Part shown: positions 9,457 through 17,647 of the stretch, in pieces
How positions within the stretch are numbered: position 1 is the stretch's first letter
How the letters are laid out: each line of letters starts with the position of its first letter
Assembly (NCBI RefSeq): GCF_000698145.1
Contig: NZ_BAXB01000001.1
Location: 62,001-126,000, forward strand
DNA length: 64,000 nt
DNA from: Geomicrobium sp. JCM 19039
Lineage (GTDB): Bacteria; Bacillota; Bacilli; Bacillales; Marinococcaceae
Direction of reading: 5' to 3'
Program-made: the position numbers and the translations under genes
Notes under the pieces: model-generated
What the model saw: only the letters and a program-made list of their open reading frames with translations
Databases searched by the model: none
Told to the model about the DNA's origin: nothing

Positions 9457-11503
9457 AATGCAACAAGAAACGGGGGTTGAATTAAATGACGTCCAAAAGC
9501 AGGCGGTGTATGAGACGGATGGTCCGCTTCTCTTACTCGCCACCCCGGGTTCTGGAAAGACGACCACGTTGAACATGAAAATTGGTTATTTGCTGCTGGA
9601 GAAGCAAGTTGCGCCATCGTCCATCATGGCGGTTACATTTAGTCGTGCTGGTGCTGAAGATATGTCGGAACGCTTTGACCAGTTTTTCTCCAACATGACG
9701 CGCGACCGGGTTCATTTTTCAACGATTCATAGCTTCGCATTTCGGATCGTTCGTGAATACTTTCAGAAACAGCGCCAGTCGTTTCAAGTGATCGAAGGTA
9801 AAACCGAAGGAATGTATGAAAAAAGACGGCTACTCGCTCAGCTGTATACGAAGGTGACGGGGAAAAAGCTTACCGAAGATGAAATGGAGTCGCTTGCGAC
9901 ATACATTACGTATGTGAAGAATCGCATGACCCCAAAAGCAGAACTATCTGCAGTCAAGTGCAGCGTGGACGCGGCCAAAGACGTGTACCTTGCCTACGAA
10001 TCTTTCAAAAAAAATGAAACGGAAACGTTGCTGCTCGATTTTGATGACATGCTCGTGTATGCGTATGAAGTCTTGCAAGTAGACCGTGACATTCGGACGC
10101 GCTATCAGAAGCAGTATGCTTACGTACTCACCGACGAAAGCCAAGACAATTCTCTCATTCAGCACGCGATTGTCGAAATCATCGCCAAGCCTCGTAACAA
10201 CTTGTGTGTCGTTGCGGATGACGATCAGTCTGTATTTATGTGGCGAGGGTCTGATGTGAATCGTTTGCTCGAGTTCAAGCACACGTACCCAGACGCAACG
10301 GTCCTTACGATGAACCGAAATTATCGCTCCTCTTCGCAAATTGTGAAAGCAGCGAACACGTTTATTAAAAGAAACGAAAACCGTTATGAAAAGAACATGT
10401 ACACTGAGAATCGAGAAGCCGCACCGATTTCTTTTCATCATTTCAAAGAAAGACAAGTTCAGATTTCGCACCTCGAGCAGGCTGTGACAGACAATGACAA
10501 TCATAAAGAGCTCGCCATCCTCTATCGGAACAACTTATCGGCTGTTGCGATAGTCGATATGTTGGAACGCAACCACATTCCTTTCTATATGAAGGAAGTG
10601 GATACGAAGTTTCTCCGGCATTGGGTGACGCAAGATGTTTTGAATTTCATGCGCTTCTCCTACCATACCGGCCGTGTCGATGTGCTAGAGAAGATTTATA
10701 TGAAATTTAACGGCTATATTAAAAAGGTGCAGATGCAGAAGTTAAAAGCGGAAGGCTCGGGAGCGTGTGCGTTTGATCGCTTGCTTCAAGACAGCCCAGA
10801 ACCGTATCAAGTGAAGCGGCTAAAAGAAGCGAAAAGCCATTTTGAGCAAGTGAACAAGCTGTCACCTGAAGCGGCGATTAAGATCATTGAACAAGAGCTT
10901 GGCTATCGAAAGACGATGGCAAAAACGTCAGAAGCGCTAGGATTTAACCTTGAGCGGGCGACGGAAGTATTGGATGCGCTCAAGCAAATTGCCAAAGGAT
11001 TGCCGACACTAAAAGCCTTTGCAAATCGACTGCAACGACTGGAGCAGATCATGAAAGAATCCAAGTTCAAAAAGCACGATGAGGTGCTCACTCTCTCGAC
11101 ATTGCACCGGTCGAAAGGGCTGGAATTCGACTGTGTGTATGTTGTGGACGTAAATAAAGATGTGCTGCCAACGAAAGAAGATGCCAATGACCCTGCCTTA
11201 ATGGAAGAAGCGGTTCGTTTATTTTATGTAGGAATTACGAGAGCCCGGGAGCATTTAGAGCTACTCTCATCAGGCACTCCCTCATCGTTCTTTTCACAGT
11301 TGAAGTCGATTATAGACGTTCCCGCAGGGGCGTTGAATCATGGGGATTTCGAAGTGAATACCGAAGTAATCCATAATAAATTCGGCAGAGGCACCATCAT
11401 TGATTACAACAAGGAAAGCGTCCGCATTGACTTCCACGAACACGGCGAGAAAGAGTTCCTCAAACAGTTTTGCATTGAGCGTGCGATCTTGCAAAAAGCA
11501 TAG
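9440..11503 (+). CDS. UvrD/Rep-type superfamily 1 DNA helicase
   Basis: This 687-residue ATP-dependent helicase shows the superfamily 1A motifs in order: Q-motif LNDVQKQAV, Walker A ATPGSGKTTT, motif Ia AVTFSRAGAEDM, motif II region YVLTDESQD, motif III VVADDDQSVFMWRGSD, motif IV LTMNRNYRSS, motif V LSTLHRSKGLEFD and motif VI YVGITRARE. It is closer to the short RecQ- or HelD-independent 'ATP-dependent helicase' class of Bacilli than to PcrA, and lacks the long 2B domain of AddA. The last 50 residues form a small beta domain (HNKFGRGTIIDYN) like the PcrA C-terminal tail that contacts RNA polymerase. The GTG start lies inside the end of aadK. Confidence 0.87.
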   Translation: MDFFARMQQETGVELNDVQKQAVYETDGPLLLLATPGSGKTTTLNMKIGYLLLEKQVAPSSIMAVTFSRAGAEDMSERFDQFFSNMTRDRVHFSTIHSFAFRIVREYFQKQRQSFQVIEGKTEGMYEKRRLLAQLYTKVTGKKLTEDEMESLATYITYVKNRMTPKAELSAVKCSVDAAKDVYLAYESFKKNETETLLLDFDDMLVYAYEVLQVDRDIRTRYQKQYAYVLTDESQDNSLIQHAIVEIIAKPRNNLCVVADDDQSVFMWRGSDVNRLLEFKHTYPDATVLTMNRNYRSSSQIVKAANTFIKRNENRYEKNMYTENREAAPISFHHFKERQVQISHLEQAVTDNDNHKELAILYRNNLSAVAIVDMLERNHIPFYMKEVDTKFLRHWVTQDVLNFMRFSYHTGRVDVLEKIYMKFNGYIKKVQMQKLKAEGSGACAFDRLLQDSPEPYQVKRLKEAKSHFEQVNKLSPEAAIKIIEQELGYRKTMAKTSEALGFNLERATEVLDALKQIAKGLPTLKAFANRLQRLEQIMKESKFKKHDEVLTLSTLHRSKGLEFDCVYVVDVNKDVLPTKEDANDPALMEEAVRLFYVGITRAREHLELLSSGTPSSFFSQLKSIIDVPAGALNHGDFEVNTEVIHNKFGRGTIIDYNKESVRIDFHEHGEKEFLKQFCIERAILQKA

Positions 11504-11559
11504 CCAAACGATTAGATTCATTGTACGCTTATAGAAAATATAAGGAGGCGGAAACGTCC

Positions 11560-12108
11560 ATGTCACACCTCGAAAAAGTAATGGAATTTAACCGTGAATT
11601 CGTCGATGGAGAGGAGTACCTTTCCTATAATACGACGAAATATCCAGATAAGAAGATTGTCATATTAACGTGTATGGACACGCGCCTCGTTGAAATGTTG
11701 CCGCAAGCTATGAACGTAGCACACGGAGACGCGGCGATCGTCAAAAATGCTGGAGCAGTCGTGTCCCATCCGTTCGGTTCGATTATGCGAAGCATACTTG
11801 TCGCCATTCATAGTCTTGGCGCAGAGGAAGTATACGTTGTTGGGCACCATGATTGTGGGATGGCAAGCCTGAATGCAGAAGAATTGCTAGAGAAAGCAAA
11901 CGCCGAGAAGTCAACGGTCGACACACTAGAGAACGCGGGCATTGAGCTAAAAACATGGCTCACTGGGTTTGATAGCGTCGAAGACAGCGTGCGAAACAGC
12001 GTAAGTATGATTAAAAATCACCCGCTGCTCGAAGAGCGAATCCCCGTGCATGGTCTCGTTATTGACCCGGGCACAGGCAAACTCGAACTCGTCGTAAACG
12101 GAGAATAA
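11560..12108 (+). CDS. beta-class carbonic anhydrase
   Basis: The enzyme interconverts carbon dioxide and bicarbonate. Zinc ligands and the catalytic dyad are visible: CMDTR (Cys38, Asp40, Arg42) and the HHDCG motif near residue 96. The 182-residue length fits the compact beta-CA class (YtiB-like) of Bacillus. The start ATG at 11560 is preceded by a TAAGGAGG site 11 bases upstream. The gene is followed by a strong terminator shared with the convergent oxidoreductase gene. Confidence 0.88.
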   Translation: MSHLEKVMEFNREFVDGEEYLSYNTTKYPDKKIVILTCMDTRLVEMLPQAMNVAHGDAAIVKNAGAVVSHPFGSIMRSILVAIHSLGAEEVYVVGHHDCGMASLNAEELLEKANAEKSTVDTLENAGIELKTWLTGFDSVEDSVRNSVSMIKNHPLLEERIPVHGLVIDPGTGKLELVVNGE

Positions 12109-12123
12109 ACGGAAGTGTAATAA

Positions 12124-12152
12124 GAAATCCGCCGAATTATTCGGCGGATTTC
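12124..12152. terminator. bidirectional terminator
   Basis: A perfect GC-rich stem (GAAATCCGCCGA and TTCGGCGGATTTC around a 4-base loop) lies between the convergent carbonic anhydrase and oxidoreductase genes. T-rich sequence follows on the plus strand (TTTCTTTC) and on the minus strand (TTTCTTATT). Confidence 0.8.
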
Positions 12153-12161
12153 TTTCATTCA

Positions 12162-13124
12162 TTATTGCACGGGTGTATTTTCGTCACGAACGAGCACGAT
12201 TTTCCCTTTCGTCCGGTTCGTCGCGCTATCCTGATGAGCGTCTCTGGCTCCTTCGACAGACATCGGATACGTATGGGAAAGCACCGGGCTTACTTGGTGT
12301 GCGGTAACGAAATCGTTTAATTGCTTCATTTTTTCTTGGTCGGGTTGCATGAACATCTCGTTCACTTGAATGAGCTTTTGTTGCTCGATTTTGATGGTTT
12401 CTTCGTCTTGGCTGACACCACCTGCAATGCTCACAGCGACACCGCCGTTTTTAACGTGGCTGATCGCTTTTTTGTAAGGCTCACCGCCAACAGCGTCAAA
12501 CAATACGTCGAACTCGCCCTCAATCACTTCATCCTGATCATAAGCAATCACGTGATCAGCGCCACGGGCACTTGTGAACGCACGGTTTTTATCACTGGAT
12601 GTGGCCGTCACAGTAGCTCCAATTGCTTTGGCGATTTGGATGGCAACCGTTCCGACACCGCCACTACCTCCGAGAATGAGCACAGAATCTCCCTTTTGAG
12701 CCTGGGCGATATTCATGAGCGCTTCGATGGATGTGAGACCAACGAGCGGAAGCGAAGCGGCTTCAGCAAACGACAGTTCAGCAGGTATATGTTGGAGCAA
12801 CGCTTCCTCGACTATAATTTCTTCGGCGTACGTTCCATACTCGGTAAGCTCTGGACGAAAATAGACTTCGTCACCCGGTTGCCATTTGTTCACGTACTCA
12901 CCTGTCTCAACGACAACACCGGCACCATCCCAACCGAGCGTGAGCGGTGGTGTGAACGATAGTGCATCTTTCAAATATCCTTCACGAAGTTTCCAATCGA
13001 TCGGGTTCACTCCGCTTGCGCGTAGTGATATGCGAACTTCATTTGCGCCAACATCCCGGTCGGGCATATCGACGACAGTGAGTTCACGTTCGTCTCCATA
13101 ACGATGAATGCCAATTCCTTTCAT
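12162..13124 (-). CDS. NADP-dependent quinone oxidoreductase-like protein (MDR family)
   Basis: This 320-residue medium-chain reductase lacks the structural-zinc cysteines and looks like the zeta-crystallin/quinone reductase branch. Visible parts: the GroES-like domain with SGVNPIDWKLREGYL, GWDGAGVV near residue 65, and the Rossmann loop ILGGSGGVGTVAIQIAKAIGA (about residue 150). It would reduce quinones or other activated alkenes with NADPH. The ATG at 13124 has an AGGAGG site. The gene stands alone and is divergent from the sortase-substrate gene. Confidence 0.82.
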   Translation of the reverse strand: MKGIGIHRYGDERELTVVDMPDRDVGANEVRISLRASGVNPIDWKLREGYLKDALSFTPPLTLGWDGAGVVVETGEYVNKWQPGDEVYFRPELTEYGTYAEEIIVEEALLQHIPAELSFAEAASLPLVGLTSIEALMNIAQAQKGDSVLILGGSGGVGTVAIQIAKAIGATVTATSSDKNRAFTSARGADHVIAYDQDEVIEGEFDVLFDAVGGEPYKKAISHVKNGGVAVSIAGGVSQDEETIKIEQQKLIQVNEMFMQPDQEKMKQLNDFVTAHQVSPVLSHTYPMSVEGARDAHQDSATNRTKGKIVLVRDENTPVQ

Positions 13125-13237
13125 GTGTAAAACCTCCTAATTAGGGTGTACCCACCTTTCTGTATGCTTACACGTATAGGCGAACATCCAGAATTTTTCG
13201 TAGGAAGAAAAAATATTTAAATATTTTCTGAAAAGTA

Positions 13238-13286
13238 GTGACTTTTTCTGGAAATTCATTATAATAAGATCAGCTTCATATGAAGC
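13238..13286 (+). promoter_or_regulatory. promoter and 14-base palindrome upstream of the LPDTS protein
   Basis: A consensus -10 TATAAT lies at 13260-13265 with a weaker -35 (GTGACT, 13238-13243) at a 16-base spacing. Just downstream, at 13273-13286, is a perfect palindrome GCTTCATATGAAGC, well placed for a repressor to block the start region. The protein that binds is unknown. Confidence 0.5.
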
Positions 13287-13322
13287 CGTTCTTATTACAC
13301 AATGGGAAGAAGGAAAAAGAAG

Positions 13323-14282
13323 ATGAGGAAAGTCAGTCTTCACGGTAGGGGATTACATAAGAGAGGGGAAAGAAAACGACGTCAATGGAACGCAGTGTCC
13401 GCACTTGCGGCTTGTGCAATCGTACCGTTCATGCTTACAGACGGTTATGCGAATGCAGAGTCCGATACCCTGGATGCAGATGCAGCGGAAGAAGAAACGG
13501 TCATTGTTGACGTTGAAGAAACCCTAGAGGAATCTCCGGTTATTGAGCAAGAAGTCGTGGAGGAGGAATTTGAGTTTATCGTTGATGAACCCGAATTCGT
13601 AGAACCAGAAACAGATCAGGAACCGGTTGTTGAAGAGGGTGTTCTTGAGGAGGAAGATCAGGTTTCAGAAGTTGTTGAAGAAGAGGTTGAAGTACGCGAG
13701 CCTGTTGTTGAAGAGCCTGAACCAGTGACGCCTGTCGAAGAAGATCAAGAAGAGAATGTTGACTCAGGTGCACCAGCACCAAGTGAGCCAACCCCGCCTT
13801 TTCATGGGGATTGGGAACTGATCGAGGTTGATTATGACTTATGGATTCCAACAGGACCAGCGCCAGACAGCTGGACAGAAGCAGAGGCAGAACGTTGGAT
13901 CGCCTACTGGGAATCATTAAGTGAAGAAGAGTTAACCCTTTGGTTCTTGCATTTAAGTGAAGATTGGCTGGACTACTTTTTAGAGATGTTATGGTGGTAT
14001 TATGATTTCGATGACATTGACTGGGATTGGGATGAAGACTGTTGGGATGAAGGAGGCGCGCCGGTTGAAGGAGGCGCTTCACCTGTAAAAGAAGCCGAGC
14101 CTGTACAATCACAACCAGTTGCCTATACGCCTGAAATCGTAAAATCAGTAGACTCTACAGTAGAGTCTGGTGGGGAAAGACTTCCGGATACATCGACGAA
14201 TATATACAACTTTGGCTTTGCGGGATTGTTAGCATTGCTCCTTGGCGCTATGCTTAGATTCCGTCGCGTAAGCGCTTCGTGA
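13323..14282 (+). CDS. LPDTS-type sortase-anchored surface protein, acidic and Trp-rich
   Basis: A basic N-terminus and hydrophobic segment (NAVSALAACAIVPFMLTDGYANA) form a signal peptide. About 115 residues of Glu/Val/Pro-rich sequence follow (repeated VEE, EPV and EEP units), then a compact acidic domain full of Trp and Asp (WLDYFLEMLWWYYDF; DIDWDWDEDCWDE). The C-terminus has a sorting signal: LPDTSTN, a hydrophobic helix and an arginine-containing tail. LPDTS is the motif known for the B. subtilis YhcS (class D) sortase, and such a sortase gene overlaps this one by 4 bases (GTGA). ATG 13323 is preferred because of an AAGGA 8 bases upstream; ATG 13302 lacks a site. The function of the Trp-rich domain is not known. 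Confidence 0.82.
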   Translation: MRKVSLHGRGLHKRGERKRRQWNAVSALAACAIVPFMLTDGYANAESDTLDADAAEEETVIVDVEETLEESPVIEQEVVEEEFEFIVDEPEFVEPETDQEPVVEEGVLEEEDQVSEVVEEEVEVREPVVEEPEPVTPVEEDQEENVDSGAPAPSEPTPPFHGDWELIEVDYDLWIPTGPAPDSWTEAEAERWIAYWESLSEEELTLWFLHLSEDWLDYFLEMLWWYYDFDDIDWDWDEDCWDEGGAPVEGGASPVKEAEPVQSQPVAYTPEIVKSVDSTVESGGERLPDTSTNIYNFGFAGLLALLLGAMLRFRRVSAS

Positions 14283-14860
14283 GGAAATTTCTCGGGACGA
14301 CGCTTTTGATTGCGGGTCTCTTGCTTGTCGGGGTTTCAGCTTATGACTGGGCCTCAACCAAGGTGAATACAGACCAAGCACTAGGGGCGGCAGTACAGAA
14401 TTTAGAAAAAAGTACGGGTGAACTGGATGAAGGAGTAGATGTGGAATTCAGCCCACAGCTAGGCGAATCTGTGGGTGTACTTCGTATCCCCACACTTGAC
14501 GTTACCCTTCCAATTGTAGAAGGCACCGAAGAAGAGATGCTTGCACAAGGCGTCGGTCATATGACATCAACGGTATGGCCTGGGCAAGGGGAACAAATCT
14601 TGTTATCTGGCCATCGAGATACAGCCTTTCGCAATTTCGGTCAACTCCAAAATGGTGATGAATTCATTGTGGATCTCTCGTACGGTACGTTTCAATATGA
14701 GATGGTCGACCATGAAATCGTCGATAAAGACGATACGACCATCATCCGCAACATGGGGGAAGAAGTGCTCGTGCTTTCCACATGTTATCCGTTTCAACTA
14801 CTGGGTGCAGCACCGGAGCGCTATGTAATTTATGCGATGCCAGTGAAAGAGCTGAATTAA
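14279..14860 (+). CDS. srtD: class D sortase
   Basis: The transpeptidase cuts a sorting signal and joins the protein to the cell wall. The 193-residue protein has an N-terminal membrane anchor (residues 5-22), then the sortase barrel with the catalytic His in LLSGHRDTAF, Cys in VLSTCYPF and Arg in APERYVIY. The family-type segment VGVLRIPTLDVTLPIVEGT precedes them. The GTG start overlaps the stop of the LPDTS protein, so enzyme and substrate are translationally coupled. This pairing strongly suggests the neighbour is its dedicated substrate. Confidence 0.9.
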   Translation: MRKFLGTTLLIAGLLLVGVSAYDWASTKVNTDQALGAAVQNLEKSTGELDEGVDVEFSPQLGESVGVLRIPTLDVTLPIVEGTEEEMLAQGVGHMTSTVWPGQGEQILLSGHRDTAFRNFGQLQNGDEFIVDLSYGTFQYEMVDHEIVDKDDTTIIRNMGEEVLVLSTCYPFQLLGAAPERYVIYAMPVKELN

Positions 14861-14950
14861 GGCAAAGGCAGGTGGCGCATTGCCCCTATTTGGTTGCATG
14901 TTAGCGCACTGAAAACGTATAACTGTGTTTCGTTTATAATCAATCGAAGA

Positions 14951-15352
14951 TCCCACATAGACGCTGTCTATGATGGGATTTTCTTTAATAGGGAACCATT
15001 TTTTGTTGGAATCCCCACATTGCAAGGCTAGATCCCCACATAGACGGTGATATGATGGGATTCTTACCGATCGCAACGCTCCGTATTAGTGAAATCCCCA
15101 CATAGATCGGACCAATACGTCGCGTTAACGATTAACTTAGGAAGAGAGAGGTTATTTTTTCAGCGCTCTCCGGCACAAAATTCAGAGGGCTTTCCCTTTT
15201 GTTCCGTATAGCCCTCCTGGCCTCACGCTGTCTATGATGGGAAAATACGCGATCGCAACGCTCCGTGTTATTGAAATCCCCACATAGATCGGACCCATAG
15301 GTTTGCATTAATGACTAGTGCAAAGAGCGATGCGTTTTTTTCAGTGCTCGCG
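14951..15352. repeat. cluster of hairpin repeats and a 182-base imperfect duplication
   Basis: A short hairpin unit (TCCCACATAGAC, 3-base loop, GTCTATGATGGGA) occurs near 14950-14980 and again in altered form near 15032-15062, with half units near 15095-15110 and 15225-15242. A longer block starting GATCGCAACGCTCCGT is present at 15069 and 15251, each followed by GAAATCCCCACATAGATCGG and, about 70 bases on, by a TTTTTTCAG(C/T)GCTC stretch. The two blocks are 182 bases apart and diverged. No gene is supported here. Confidence 0.65.
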
Positions 15353-15753
15353 TGGATTTACTCAAGGATTCGTTTAAAAGTCTCCAGCCTATGATTGAAC
15401 TTTCTCCAATTTGAGGGCCGATTTAGCTGAAATCTTACCATTGTTTTGTTTATGGTAAAATTCTTCGTTTCTATGGTAGGGTTTGCACTAACAAAGCGCG
15501 TAAAAGAAGAAAAATCATTCCATAGGATATACTATGGGAAGATTTAGCCCTGCGCCCTGCTCATGGTTCCAGCAACACGTCGGCGCGAGACGCGCCGAAC
15601 AGATACCGGTTTCGTTTCGGCCCCGCTGGGGCCGACTGGTTGCTTGCTTCTTAGCATTATATTTGCAGAGGAATTGGAACATCCTGCATAAATCGTAAAA
15701 TAGGCAAAATGGCACCTAGCACCGCGCTGCCCCTCGTGCTGAAGACCCAACAG

Positions 15754-15790
15754 CACAATTCAGGAAAATGTAAAGTTCACTCTATTTAGA
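15754..15790 (+). repeat. partial copy of dispersed intergenic repeat
   Basis: This matches the 3' end of the repeats at 28.8 kb and 44.3 kb: CAATT(C)AGGAAAATGT, then AAGTTCA and TCTAT(A/T)TAGA, with a few changes. Only the last 37 bases of the unit are recognisable. Confidence 0.5.
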
Positions 15791-16023
15791 CGCTTTCTAT
15801 GATGAGAGCGTTTATGTTCGCAATGATCGATACCGTTAAAACCGCCACATATACGAAAGCCCATTGTTCGCAATAATGAGCAACGAAGGGTTTGAGACGT
15901 TATTTTTACAGCAACCACTGTATGCCTAATGAAGGTTTCATCACGAAGTGCATGTGCTATTCCTTTCGACAACACCGAGCAGTCTCTTTTCAACCGTGCT
16001 ATAATGTGCGGTGGGGTGAGCAC

Positions 16024-17220
16024 ATGAATCGAAAAGAACAAAAGTTAACCGTGGATGAAACGGTTATTCAACGATTAAAAAGCGGAAATCCGCTACTACA
16101 TAAAGAAGACTTTGAAGCAACGAACCATGCGTTAACTGAAGGCGATGTGATCCACATCACCGACGACCGGGGGAAGTTTGTAGCCCGTGCGTATTACGGG
16201 AAGCAAAATGTTGGGATTGGCTGGGTGCTTTCATTGGACGAGCGAGAAGACATCAACCCATCATTTTTTCAAAATAAAATTGAAGAAGCTGTCCGTCTTC
16301 GAAAACGATCGTATGACGATGAAGAGACGACCGCTTTTCGTGTGTTTAACGGTGAAGGGGACGGAATTGGAGGACTCACGATTGATCGATATAACCACCA
16401 CTACGTCGTGACGTTTTTTAGTGAAGGCATTTATACATTCAAAGATTGGGTCATTGAATCTTTACTCACACTTGATGATGTGACCGGCATTTATGAAAAG
16501 AAACGTTTTGCGACAGACGGCAAATATACGGGGGAAGATGATTTTGTTGCGGGTACGCCGGCAGAATTTCCGATGCTCGTGAAGGAGAGCGGTATGCACT
16601 TTGCCGTGAACCTAAACGATGGGCCGATGACAGGAATCTTTCTCGACCAGCGTGAAGTCCGAAAGCGAATTCGCGATCATTATGCTTACGACAAACACGT
16701 ATTGAACTTGTTCTCATACACCGGCGCATTTTCTGTCGCCGCTGCTCTAGGTGGAGCAACGAAAACGACGAGTGTTGACCTCGCAAATCGAAGCCTCGAG
16801 AAAACAGAAGAGCAGTTTCTCGTTAATGGCATTCCGACCGATGATCAGAACATTGTCGTCATGGATGTTTTTCGTTACATGTCATACGCAAAGAAGAAAT
16901 CACTCAACTTTGACGTCGTCGTTGTTGATCCGCCGAGCTTTGCGCGCTCAAAAAAGAAAACGTTCCGTGCGGCCAAAGATTACCGAGCCATGTTGGAAGA
17001 AGTGATTGCAATTACGTCCGCAAACGGGGTCATTGTTGCATCCACGAACGCAAGCAACGTATCGTTGAAGAAATTCAAAGGGTTTGTGCAAGATGCGTTT
17101 CAAAACAGCAACCAAGCCTATGAACTACTGGAAACGCGCGGTGTGCCTGAAGATTTTAAGACGAGCGGCGCATACCCTGCAGGCAACTACTTGAAAGTCC
17201 TATTCATACAAAAGAAATAG
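16024..17220 (+). CDS. class I SAM-dependent rRNA methyltransferase (RlmI/YwbD-like)
   Basis: The 398-residue protein has an N-terminal PUA-type RNA-binding domain (GDVIHITDDRGKFVARAYYG) and a C-terminal Rossmann methyltransferase fold. The SAM-binding part is VLNLFSYTGAFSVAAALGGA, and the catalytic-loop motif is VVVDPPSFARSKK. The family methylates cytosine C5 in 23S rRNA (RlmI acts at C1962 in E. coli); the exact base here is unknown. ATG 16024 follows a GGTGGGGTG site and aligns with the usual family start. Confidence 0.87.
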   Translation: MNRKEQKLTVDETVIQRLKSGNPLLHKEDFEATNHALTEGDVIHITDDRGKFVARAYYGKQNVGIGWVLSLDEREDINPSFFQNKIEEAVRLRKRSYDDEETTAFRVFNGEGDGIGGLTIDRYNHHYVVTFFSEGIYTFKDWVIESLLTLDDVTGIYEKKRFATDGKYTGEDDFVAGTPAEFPMLVKESGMHFAVNLNDGPMTGIFLDQREVRKRIRDHYAYDKHVLNLFSYTGAFSVAAALGGATKTTSVDLANRSLEKTEEQFLVNGIPTDDQNIVVMDVFRYMSYAKKKSLNFDVVVVDPPSFARSKKKTFRAAKDYRAMLEEVIAITSANGVIVASTNASNVSLKKFKGFVQDAFQNSNQAYELLETRGVPEDFKTSGAYPAGNYLKVLFIQKK

Positions 17221-17230
17221 GGGGCAACAC

Positions 17231-17647
17231 GTGAACATTTACCATACAGCCAACGAACCAGAAGCCGGGGTACTAGAACTGCACGAACAAATATTCGGAG
17301 ACTGTTTACAAGATCGTTTGTCAAAAAAGCCCGCAACAATCACGACCGTAGCGACGAGCGGTGATCGGGTTGTCGGGTACAAAATCGGTTATCCACAAAA
17401 TGACCGTACATTTTATAGCTGGCTTGGCGGTGTAGATGAACGAAGCCGTGGACAAGGCATTGGGAAGCAACTTATGAAAGCCCAACACGAATACGTAAAA
17501 CAACACAAGTATACGACAGTAGAAACGAAAACGATGAACAAATGGCGGGGGATGCTCATCCTCAACATCCAGTCAGGCTTCATGATTTATGGCACCCACC
17601 TAAATCAAGAGGGAGAAGTGATGATTATGCTTAGAAAACAGTTATGA
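17231..17647 (+). CDS. GNAT family N-acetyltransferase
   Basis: A single-domain acetyltransferase of 138 residues. The acetyl-CoA loop is RSRGQGIGKQLM (around residue 73), preceded by the beta-strand SWLGGVDE. GTG 17231 follows an AGGGGG site and lies 10 bases after the methyltransferase stop. The stop overlaps the next start as ATGA, so the methyltransferase, this gene and the YndJ-like gene form an operon. The substrate is unknown. Confidence 0.78.
   Translation: MNIYHTANEPEAGVLELHEQIFGDCLQDRLSKKPATITTVATSGDRVVGYKIGYPQNDRTFYSWLGGVDERSRGQGIGKQLMKAQHEYVKQHKYTTVETKTMNKWRGMLILNIQSGFMIYGTHLNQEGEVMIMLRKQL

Larger units (their letters stand above)
14861..16023. other. 1.16-kb gene-free region
   Basis: No frame in this stretch has a ribosome binding site and family resemblance. 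It contains the repeats listed at 14951-15352, a GC-rich palindrome (GGCCCCGCTGGGGCC near 15619), and a third, partial copy of a repeat also found at 28.8 and 44.3 kb (15754-15790). The downstream methyltransferase frame extends upstream to 15892, but its conserved start is at 16024. Confidence 0.6.

Noticed and set aside
13576-14112. 178-codon minus-strand frame over the LPDTS protein
   Set aside because: It is the antisense shadow of Glu/Val/Pro-rich repeats, which gives Leu/Gln/His-rich sequence; no start signals.
14861-16023. Insertion sequence or prophage remnant in the repeat region
   Set aside because: No transposase or integrase fragment and no clear terminal inverted repeats with target duplications.
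15892-16023. N-terminal extension of the rRNA methyltransferase
   Set aside because: The upstream 44 codons lack a start with a binding site and match no PUA-domain start; ATG 16024 fits the family.
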